Shown here in pieces: positions 26,535 through 32,287 of a stretch of 32,287 bases of DNA. The first letter of the stretch is position 1, and each line of letters begins with the position of its first letter. Both the position numbers and the translations under genes were made by a program. Below the pieces are notes generated by a model. That model ran no database searches, was not told the origin of the DNA, and was given only the letters and a program-made list of their open reading frames with translations. Source of the stretch: Desulfobacteraceae bacterium (GTDB lineage: Bacteria > Desulfobacterota > Desulfobacteria > Desulfobacterales > SKZT01); assembly GCA_011389745.1 (NCBI GenBank), contig JAABTQ010000035.1, positions 1 to 32,287 of the forward strand. Reading direction: 5' to 3'.

Positions 26535-26914
26535 TCAATCTTTTCCCGTCATTTTCGGCAACATCAAAATTGTTGAAACTTAAGCAACTATCAATAAAAG
26601 GGGTAATAAATGGAGCAAAACTCCAGGGAAGAAAAAAAGAAAAACGTGAGAACGTTTATTCAGGAACCCGACCCTTTAAAAACTTGACGGATTGAAACAA
26701 ACATGCTTATTGTTTTGCGACATCGGGGGTAAAGATGTCAGAAATTTAATTTTGCTCAAATTTTTGTTGATTTGAAATTCTCCTTAAAGTAATTCACTTA
26801 TAATACGAAATTTGATAATATTGCATTTGAAACCAACTTTATCTTATTGGACAAGTATTAGAAAAAATCGGCAGCATCTTGTCAACTCAAACCTTAGCTT
26901 TAAGGAGGAAAAAA
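26535..26914 (+). other. 380-bp intergenic region before the PA2779-type operon
   Basis: AT-rich, with no recognisable gene. It contains a possible 25-codon reading frame at 26610-26687 (MEQNSREEKKKN..., highly charged) behind AAAAGGGG, which I do not consider supported. The end holds an AAGGAGG for the next gene. The promoter of the downstream operon is presumably here, but I see no convincing -35/-10 pair. Confidence 0.4.
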
Positions 26915-27316
26915 ATGATCAGAAATTTCAAGTACCTGGCTTTTTTCAAACAGACCGCCCTGGTGATGATTGTGGTGATGGGGATTTTGGGGATGGTGCC
27001 CAGGGTGGATGCCGCTTTTGTTCACTCTTTCGAATCCACGGATCATAAATTTCAGACCAATGACCTGGAAACAGTCCGTCATTTTTTAGAGACAAAAGCG
27101 GTCAAAAACCGTCTTGAAACATTAGGATACTCTCCGGAAGAAATTCAGGCTCGTCTTTCCAGTCTTTCCGACGAAGAAATTCATCAATTGGCAGGCAACA
27201 TCAACACCCTGACCACAGGAGGCGACGGTGTGGGTGTGGTAATAGGTATCCTGGTAATTGTCATGCTGGTTATATTAATCATAAAACTTTTGGACAGACA
27301 GATCATTATTCGATGA
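26915..27316 (+). CDS. PA2779-family membrane protein
   Basis: 134 residues from the ATG at 26915, chosen for the AAGGAGG immediately upstream (26902-26908). A signal peptide or first helix (about 12-33, ending 'PRVDA') is followed by a conserved helical region ('FQTNDLETVRHFLETKAVKNRLETLGYSPEEIQARLSSLSDEEIHQLAGNI') and a glycine-rich hinge into a C-terminal membrane helix ('GVVIGILVIVMLVILIIKLL'). This is the layout of the PA2779 family, which is regularly encoded next to a C39-like peptidase as here. Function is not established. Its stop overlaps the next ATG by 4 bp. Confidence 0.8.
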   Translation: MIRNFKYLAFFKQTALVMIVVMGILGMVPRVDAAFVHSFESTDHKFQTNDLETVRHFLETKAVKNRLETLGYSPEEIQARLSSLSDEEIHQLAGNINTLTTGGDGVGVVIGILVIVMLVILIIKLLDRQIIIR

Positions 27317-27903
27317 TAAGTGGTTGCAAGTCAAAAGGATGGGCCGAGCTCCGGAGAATCAAAATTCTGTGGTGGATATTATTGTTTATTTTTGGAGCAT
27401 GTTCCACTACGGATAAAGTTTTGAATCCCGAGGATCGGGAAATACTACCTCATCGGCTTATTGTAAATGTTCCTTTCTTCCCCCAGAGCGATTTTCAGTG
27501 CGGTCCATCCTCACTTGCGGGAGTTTTAAACTATTATGGGGAAAACATTTCTCCCTCGCAAATTGCACAAAAAATATTCATGGTAAAAGTCAGAGGGACC
27601 CTTTCCATCGATATGGCCTTATATGCCAGAGAACAGGGTTTTTACGCAGAGTGGTATACAGGCGACCTGAAAGATCTCCGGGAAAATATCGACAATAACC
27701 GCCCCTTAATTGCCATGGTTGATCTGGGTTTGGGACCGGTTCAAAAACCGCATTACCTCGTGGTGGTGGGATACGAACCCAAAGGCGTTATTGTCAATTC
27801 CGGGGCTCATCAACACAAGCTGGTACCCTGGGATCGTTTTCAAAACCAATGGAACCGTTCAAATTTTTGGACTCTTCAGATCCATCCTGAAACGCCGTCA
27901 TGA
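27313..27903 (+). CDS. PA2778-family C39-like cysteine peptidase, lipoprotein
   Basis: 196 residues. A positively charged N-terminus and hydrophobic segment lead to a lipobox 'IFGAC' (C30). The C39-like domain has catalytic Cys63 in 'FQCGPSSLAGVLNYYG', His147 in 'KPHYLVVVGY' and a following 'VIVNSGAH' (N162) that could complete the triad. It therefore probably cleaves a peptide at the cell envelope; the substrate is unknown, but the membrane protein encoded just upstream is an obvious candidate partner. Many homologues carry a fused TPR tail; here the TPR portion is a separate gene directly downstream, overlapping by 4 bp. Confidence 0.82.
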   Translation: MISGCKSKGWAELRRIKILWWILLFIFGACSTTDKVLNPEDREILPHRLIVNVPFFPQSDFQCGPSSLAGVLNYYGENISPSQIAQKIFMVKVRGTLSIDMALYAREQGFYAEWYTGDLKDLRENIDNNRPLIAMVDLGLGPVQKPHYLVVVGYEPKGVIVNSGAHQHKLVPWDRFQNQWNRSNFWTLQIHPETPS

Positions 27904-28397
27904 ATTTCACCGGAAAAAATATCTCTTTGTTTTTTTTTTCAACATGGGCTTTTTTTTTGTTCGCCGGCTGCAGTATTCCGCAAATCATTGTTTTAAAAGA
28001 CCCGCTCACCGCGCAGGAATACCTTCGCCTCGGAGTTTCCTATGAAAGCCGAAATCAGTTGGATCTTGCCCAGGTGCAATACCGGAAGGCGGCGGATCAT
28101 GATGTTCCTGAAGCATTTCTTTTCTTAGGTAATATCGCCTATCAACAAAAAAACTACAAAGATGCGGAAAAATTTTATCAAAAGGCCATAAAAAAAATGT
28201 CGGAGGATCCGCGTGCATATAATAATCTGGCCTGGCTATACTACGAGCAGGGCACGGATGATTTAATAAAGGCGGAACATTTGGCCAGAAAAGCATTGGA
28301 GCTTGCACCATCTGATCATCATTCCGTTTACCTGGATACCCTGGATAAAATTCTTTCAGCCCAGGAAGAAAAAAAATCCACCAAATCAAAAGATTGA
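27900..28397 (+). CDS. TPR-repeat lipoprotein
   Basis: 165 residues with a hydrophobic leader and lipobox 'LFAGC' (C24). Two to three tetratricopeptide repeats follow (about residues 36-140; 'AQEYLRLGVSYESRNQLDLAQVQYRKAADHD', 'AFLFLGNIAYQQKNYKDAEKFYQKAIKK', 'AYNNLAWLYYEQG'), ending in a Lys/Ser-rich tail. It starts 4 bp inside the peptidase gene (ATGA) and ends on a TGA whose last A is the first base of the next ATG. It is probably a scaffold acting with the C39-like peptidase at the same membrane, since homologous peptidases can carry TPRs in one chain. Confidence 0.82.
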   Translation: MNFTGKNISLFFFSTWAFFLFAGCSIPQIIVLKDPLTAQEYLRLGVSYESRNQLDLAQVQYRKAADHDVPEAFLFLGNIAYQQKNYKDAEKFYQKAIKKMSEDPRAYNNLAWLYYEQGTDDLIKAEHLARKALELAPSDHHSVYLDTLDKILSAQEEKKSTKSKD

Positions 28398-29311
28398 TGC
28401 AGTCGACCCAAAAGATCGTCATATCGGCATCACGCCGAACAGACATCCCGGCTTTTTACATGAACGACTTCATGAAAGCTATCCGCCGGGGTTTTTTCCG
28501 TGTCATCAACCCGTTTAATCAGAAAGAATCTCTGGTGATGGCTACACCGGAAAGGGTACACACCATAGTCTTCTGGTCAAAAGATTACACAAACCTTATT
28601 AAGGAACAATTTATAGAGTGTCTTCAAAAGATTGGTTATAACCTGTTTTTTAATTACACAATTAATTCACAGGACTCCACTTTGGAGTCTTGCCTTCCCA
28701 CGCTTGATCACAGGCTGTCCCAATTGGAAACCTTAGCCGGAATTGTGGGTCCTGATGCCATTTTCTGGAGATTCGACCCTATATGTTATTATCGCCGTGC
28801 AGATGGAAAAATATGCCACAACCGCCATGATTTTTTAAAGATCGCTGATGCGGCATCGGATATGGGTGTCCGGAATTGCATTACAAGCTTTTTAGATATT
28901 TATACCAAAGTTCAAAAACGATTGTCGTGTTTTTCGGGATTTTCTTTTATTGACCCGCCGTTTCCAAACAAAATAAGAATTTTGCAGGAGATGGCCGAAA
29001 ACCTTAAAAAACGCAATATCGCCTTAATGGTTTGCTGTGAAAAACAGCTACTGGAATTCATCCCGCCGGATTCCGGGATAAGGCAAAGCTCTTGTATTCC
29101 TAATCAATATCTGGCAAAATTATACGGATCGGACGTATCTTTACGAAAAGATTCAGGTCAGCGGATCAAATTGGGCTGCGGATGTCAAATTTCCGTGGAT
29201 GTGGGATCTTACCGGCACCAGCCCTGTTATCACAACTGTTTGTATTGTTATGCTAATCCAAGTGTAGCCTATAAAAAGTCAAATGATGAAAATTGGTTCG
29301 GTTCAAATTGA
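28397..29311 (+). CDS. DUF1848-family protein with C-terminal CxxxCxxC cluster
   Basis: 304 residues from the ATG at 28397, which overlaps the previous TGA by one base. The N-terminus 'IVISASRRTDIPAFYMNDFMKAIRRGFFRVINPFN' and 'VHTIVFWSKDYTNL' are the DUF1848 hallmarks, as is 'WRFDPICYY'. Near the end 'LGCGCQISVDVGSYRHQPCYHNCLYCYANP' contains C277-x3-C281-x2-C284, a radical-SAM-like cysteine triad placed at the C-terminus rather than the N-terminus. An iron-sulfur cluster is likely; the reaction is unknown. The last 29 bp overlap the dusB start, so the two are translated together. Confidence 0.82.
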   Translation: MQSTQKIVISASRRTDIPAFYMNDFMKAIRRGFFRVINPFNQKESLVMATPERVHTIVFWSKDYTNLIKEQFIECLQKIGYNLFFNYTINSQDSTLESCLPTLDHRLSQLETLAGIVGPDAIFWRFDPICYYRRADGKICHNRHDFLKIADAASDMGVRNCITSFLDIYTKVQKRLSCFSGFSFIDPPFPNKIRILQEMAENLKKRNIALMVCCEKQLLEFIPPDSGIRQSSCIPNQYLAKLYGSDVSLRKDSGQRIKLGCGCQISVDVGSYRHQPCYHNCLYCYANPSVAYKKSNDENWFGSN

Positions 29312-30266
29312 AAATGGCGTTGTTCTCGCTCCCATGGCCGGGATTACCAACCTTCCCCACAGACTTTTGGCCAAAGCTTCCGGAGCTTCTCTGGTTTGTT
29401 CTGAAATGGTGAGTGCCAACGGTCTGATTCGAGCCAGTCAAAAAACCCTTCGACTTCTTGACAGTCATGTTGATGAAAAACCTTTAATCGTGCAAATGTT
29501 CGGGCATGATCCCTTTGTGATGGCCGAGGCTGCATGCATAATTGAATCCATGGGTGCTGATATAGTGGATATTAATTTTGGATGCTCCGTTAAAAAAGTG
29601 GTTAAAACCGGCGCGGGAGTTGCGCTGATGAAAAACGCGGGACATGCGGAAACACTTTTAAAGACTGTCCGAAAGGCTATCCGGGTTCCATTAACTATAA
29701 AAATCAGAAGTGGATGGGATATTTCCGGAAAACAAGCCGTTGAAATCGCCAAAATAGCTGAAATTCAAGGTGTGGATGCCATCGTGGTTCATCCCCGAAC
29801 AGCATCACAAGGCTTTCGGGGTATGGCTGACTGGTCCCTGATTGCTAAAATAAAACAAACCCTCTCCATCCCGGTTATCGGCAATGGCGATATTAATACC
29901 TGGCAGGATGCGGTAAGAATGACTAAGGAAACCGGTTGTGATGCTGTGATGATCGGAAGATCCGCCATTGGAAATCCATTTTTACTTACCCAGACGGCAA
30001 TGGCATTAAAGGGTGAAAAACCCCCAGAGAATAATCCTGATCAGCAAATTGGAGCCATCAGAAAATACCTTAGGAGATCTATTGAATATCTCGGGGAAAA
30101 ACACGCTATGTATACCATGCGAAGCCGTTTAGGATGGTTTGTTAAAGGGCTTCCCCATAATTGCCGGTTCCGTGAATCCATCAGACAGTTGACCACCGAA
30201 TCCGAGGCATTGGATCTCATAAACTCCTACCAGAAGGATTTGGAAATATTTTTATCAAAACAGTAA
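29283..30266 (+). CDS. dusB: tRNA-dihydrouridine synthase (DusB-type)
   Basis: FMN-dependent reductase that converts uridine to dihydrouridine in the tRNA D-loop. 327 residues with the expected TIM-barrel motifs: 'LAPMAGITNLPHRLL', 'SEMVSANGL', 'VQMFGHDP', 'DINFGCSVKKVVKTGAGVALMKN' with catalytic C101, 'TIKIRSGWD', 'VHPRTASQGFRGMADW', 'PVIGNGDI', 'GCDAVMIGRSAIGNP'. The usual Cys-Pro after the catalytic cysteine is Cys-Ser (S102), a modest deviation. The C-terminal helical tRNA-binding part is present ('MYTMRSRLGWFVKGLP'). The start lies inside the DUF1848 gene (29-bp overlap; a second ATG is at 29286). Last gene of the operon, converging on the lipoprotein gene with a 5-bp gap. Confidence 0.92.
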   Translation: MMKIGSVQIENGVVLAPMAGITNLPHRLLAKASGASLVCSEMVSANGLIRASQKTLRLLDSHVDEKPLIVQMFGHDPFVMAEAACIIESMGADIVDINFGCSVKKVVKTGAGVALMKNAGHAETLLKTVRKAIRVPLTIKIRSGWDISGKQAVEIAKIAEIQGVDAIVVHPRTASQGFRGMADWSLIAKIKQTLSIPVIGNGDINTWQDAVRMTKETGCDAVMIGRSAIGNPFLLTQTAMALKGEKPPENNPDQQIGAIRKYLRRSIEYLGEKHAMYTMRSRLGWFVKGLPHNCRFRESIRQLTTESEALDLINSYQKDLEIFLSKQ

Positions 30267-30271
30267 TAGTT

Positions 30272-31261
30272 TTATCTTTTAAACTTAACCGGGTTTCCGA
30301 CCAGAATGTTTTCTCCGGATATGATTTCACCTATGGAAAATTTATCTTCCATCTTTGTGATCCTGATTTCTCCAATTTTTTTCCCGGGCAAAATAAATCG
30401 CTGCCCGCTCACATTTTCAACAACCTTCCCAAGGTCATGGACTTCAAGAACTTCATCACTTTTGATGCCGATAGCCTTTCCAAAGGATAAATATACCTGA
30501 TTGCCATCAACGGATGCCACATACCCGGTCCATGACTGAGACATAATGGCATTACAAATATTCGGGGCAATATCTTTTGCCAGTTTTTCAAGATTTTCAG
30601 TAAGAGTTCCAAAAAGTGCCGGTTGTCCTGTCTTGAAAGCCTGTATTTCCTCCGGAGCCATATCGATTATATCATGAATAAAACGGTCATCAAAGATTTT
30701 AGCGCCGGTTTCCACATCAAGTACTTCCATGGAAAACTGTATCTGAAGTCTCTCTTTTGTTTCCCGGAACCATAATATACCCTCATCCTCCTGAGCCAGA
30801 CTTAAATTTAAAATTCCACCGGTTATGATTGCGTTCAGGCCTGCTTCTCTGCCTTTATCCGCCATTGTCAGGTTATCAATACCCGCCGATGATGTCACAG
30901 CTTTCAAAGACTCGGGAAAACCCGGACTGCCGGGATCCAACAGGCGAACACCTGAGCAGGATTCGGATATATATTTAATGATCATCCCCTCAAAAACTTT
31001 TTCCAAAGCGAGCTTTTCAAAGATAGTCTCATTTTTAAATGGAATCAGTGATACAGTTCTGATTACACCGCTATCCGGACCTCCCACGAAAGGAACAATT
31101 TTTGTGGTGGCATTCACAGTAGCTTTGGTTGCCTTAACAGTTGCATCCTTGACATCCGTAACAGTGGAACATCCTGTAAAACATACCGAAATAAATAAAA
31201 AAACAAAAATTCTTAAGGTAATTTGAAAACTCCTTACCAATTTTAAACGTAACATGACCAT
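30272..31261 (-). CDS. CsgG/FlgT-like envelope lipoprotein
   Basis: 329 residues from the ATG at 31261, preferred because GGTGAGG lies 6 bp upstream; a GTG four codons earlier is possible. A hydrophobic leader ends in the lipobox 'CFTGC' (C31). The body has a CsgG-type layout ('VSLIPFKNETIFEKLALEKVFEGMIIKYI', 'AGLNAIITGGILNL') and a C-terminal SH3-like segment 'WTGYVASVDGNQVYLSFGKAIGIKSDEVLEVHD' like the end of FlgT. Such proteins are outer-membrane-associated assembly or secretion factors; no curli or flagellar genes are nearby, so the partner is unknown. The 244-bp upstream gap shows no clear promoter on this strand. Confidence 0.75.
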   Translation of the reverse strand: MVMLRLKLVRSFQITLRIFVFLFISVCFTGCSTVTDVKDATVKATKATVNATTKIVPFVGGPDSGVIRTVSLIPFKNETIFEKLALEKVFEGMIIKYISESCSGVRLLDPGSPGFPESLKAVTSSAGIDNLTMADKGREAGLNAIITGGILNLSLAQEDEGILWFRETKERLQIQFSMEVLDVETGAKIFDDRFIHDIIDMAPEEIQAFKTGQPALFGTLTENLEKLAKDIAPNICNAIMSQSWTGYVASVDGNQVYLSFGKAIGIKSDEVLEVHDLGKVVENVSGQRFILPGKKIGEIRITKMEDKFSIGEIISGENILVGNPVKFKR

Positions 31262-31460
31262 AATTGCCCTCACCTCACCTGATCTGCTGTCCGCAGTTTA
31301 TTTTTCACTCTGACCGGCATTTTCTCCCCTGATAAAATCCCCCATATCTATTGAAACCGACTCTTGTTTTACCACCTCTTTTAAAAAATAAAAATGGTTT
31401 TCTTATATATCCCTATAACCTTGACACTCTATCTTTTATCTGCTAGCCAAGACATGTATT

Positions 31461-31474
31461 TTGTGTATACACAA
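31461..31474. promoter_or_regulatory. Perfect 14-bp palindrome TTGTGTATACACAA
   Basis: A perfect inverted repeat without spacer, 43 bp upstream of the small-protein start and 200 bp upstream of the divergent lipoprotein gene. TTGT-N6-ACAA resembles operators of GntR-family regulators. TTGACA at 31421-31426 could be a -35, but no good -10 follows at the right distance. Regulator unknown. Confidence 0.5.
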
Positions 31475-31517
31475 TTTCAACTTTTTTTGACGGCAATTAA
31501 TGTGAAAGGTCAAAGTC

Positions 31518-31715
31518 ATGAGTTCTGATAAAATGGATAAGGTTGATGAACAAATCCTAAGAGCAGCCAAAGAAATCGTGGTCAAATTTATTGAAACCGG
31601 GCGGGTATCACCCACAACATTTCCTGAAAATTTCAGGACTATATACCTTGCCATAGAAGAAATGGTAAGCGGGCCGGTTTGCGATTTGTCTGAAGAAGAA
31701 AGCATTGTGGAATAA
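31518..31715 (+). CDS. Small conserved-looking protein (65 aa), unrecognised
   Basis: 65 residues with an AAAGGTC about 8 bp before the ATG. Largely helical ('KVDEQILRAAKEIVVKFIETGRVSP'), followed by 'FPENFRTIYLAIEEMV' and an acidic tail. The pattern of an N-terminal helix, a 'GRVSP..FPE' turn and a second amphipathic helix looks conserved rather than random, and the codon phase is clean. No signal peptide or membrane helix. It converges on nadE with a 16-bp gap. No function can be given; regulation by whatever binds the 14-bp palindrome upstream is plausible. Confidence 0.65.
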   Translation: MSSDKMDKVDEQILRAAKEIVVKFIETGRVSPTTFPENFRTIYLAIEEMVSGPVCDLSEEESIVE

Positions 31716-31731
31716 AATGGGTCCCGCGAAT

Positions 31732-32287
31732 CTAATACTTTTTAGAATGAAATCGCTGTGCCAGGGGATACCTTCGGCCATAGCCGAATGCTTTTGATGT
31801 AACCCGCAGTCCCGGAGCGGCCTGATAGCGTTTATACTCATTGCGGGTAACCCTTTGTAAAACATCCTCTACGATTTTTCTATCAAAACCCATTTCTACA
31901 AGGCCATCCACACCCGTTGCCTGTTCGACATAAGCCTTGAGAATGGGGTCTAAAACTTCATATGGCGGAAGGTCATCCTGATCGGTCTGATTCGGCTTTA
32001 GTTCAGCAGAAGGTGGTTTTTTGAGGATATTTACAGGAATCATCTCCTTATGCCGGTTGACATATTCGGAAAGCTCATAAACGGTGGTTTTGGGCACATC
32101 GGATATAACCGCAAGGCCGCCGCTCATGTCACCATAAAGAGTGCAATATCCCACGGCCAACTCAGACTTATTGCCCGTCGATAGAACAAGACTGCTAAAC
32201 TCGTTGGAAAACGCCATAAGAATAGTTCCCCTGATTCTGGCCTGTATGTTTTGTTCGGTAATTCCAATGTCGTTATGATTTAAAAAA
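31732..32287 (-). CDS. nadE: Glutamine-dependent NAD+ synthetase, C-terminal part (runs off the window)
   Basis: The minus-strand frame is open to the right window edge, so only about the last 184 residues are visible. They match the synthetase domain of NadE, which amidates deamido-NAD to NAD: '[26 protein letters not shown]', '[31 protein letters not shown]', and '[11 protein letters not shown]', then '[18 protein letters not shown]' and '[32 protein letters not shown]' as in glutaminase-fused bacterial and eukaryotic-type NadE. The ATG at 32217 is internal, not the start. Whether an N-terminal glutaminase domain exists cannot be seen here; the C-terminal signature favours it. Confidence 0.9.
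   Translation of the reverse strand, partial: FLNHNDIGITEQNIQARIRGTILMAFSNEFSSLVLSTGNKSELAVGYCTLYGDMSGGLAVISDVPKTTVYELSEYVNRHKEMIPVNILKKPPSAELKPNQTDQDDLPPYEVLDPILKAYVEQATGVDGLVEMGFDRKIVEDVLQRVTRNEYKRYQAAPGLRVTSKAFGYGRRYPLAQRFHSKKY

Noticed and set aside
26610-26687. 25-codon frame MEQNSREEKKKN... in the gap before the PA2779-type operon
   Set aside because: Too short and too charged/low-complexity to support without homologues.
31421-31449. TTGACA with a 17-bp spacer as a sigma-70 promoter for the 65-aa gene
   Set aside because: The expected -10 is TAGCCA, which matches TATAAT at only two positions.
1-32287. CRISPR arrays, tRNA and rRNA genes, and transposase genes
   Set aside because: I looked for regularly spaced repeats, tRNA arms with CCA ends and DDE/HUH transposase motifs and saw none in the window.

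Overview
The window reads as a chromosomal segment of an anaerobic, signalling-rich deltaproteobacterium, most like the Desulfobacterota/Desulfobacterales. This is inferred from gene content and style: a menaquinone-type UbiE/MenG, a Tll0287-like haem sensor with a C-terminal four-cysteine knuckle, a very high density of multi-domain histidine kinases, and a PA2779/PA2778-type operon. No rRNA, tRNA or CRISPR array is visible. The lineage is an inference, not a marker-gene result.

Bases 1-3850 are an accessory, partly decayed region. It holds the 3' end of a SUFU-like gene, a complete HigB/HigA toxin-antitoxin pair with a palindromic operator inside its promoter, a SRAP (YedK-type) pseudogene, a frameshifted CHC2 zinc-finger (primase-type) remnant, and an AT-rich, translationally coupled cassette of three unrecognised genes whose third member is frameshifted at a T-run.

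Bases 3868-25160 are a sensory island. Seven histidine kinases lie within about 21 kb: PASx4-HisKA_2; REC-PAS-HisKA_3; Cache-HAMP-GAF-PAS-HisKA_2; REC-HisKA-REC-REC; Cache-GAF-HisKA-REC-REC; REC-PAS-HisKA-REC; and a PAS-like-HisKA kinase. They are joined by a Tll0287-like c-haem sensor, a short GAF protein and a PAS remnant. No receiver in the block carries a DNA-binding, GGDEF or other enzymatic output, so phosphoryl groups must leave the locus to partners elsewhere. The most distinctive element is a two-gene unit on the minus strand (22464-24739): a cobalamin-binding protein with the CarH-type W-x9-EH cap signature and an ExHxxG corrinoid motif but no DNA-binding domain, followed 11 bp later by its likely partner kinase. 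It is a candidate B12-based light or corrinoid sensor wired to a two-component kinase. Two housekeeping genes, ubiE/menG and a TauE/SafE (DsbD_2-like) membrane protein, sit inside the block and converge on a shared palindromic terminator.

Bases 25160-25715 are a gene-free patchwork of palindromic and direct repeats. Downstream are a PstS-like periplasmic binding protein (25716-26534) and a tightly overlapping operon (26915-30266): PA2779-family membrane protein, C39-like lipoprotein peptidase, TPR lipoprotein, DUF1848 protein with a CxxxCxxC cluster, and tRNA-dihydrouridine synthase. The right end carries a CsgG/FlgT-like lipoprotein on the minus strand, a small conserved protein preceded by a perfect 14-bp palindrome, and the 3' part of nadE running off the window edge.
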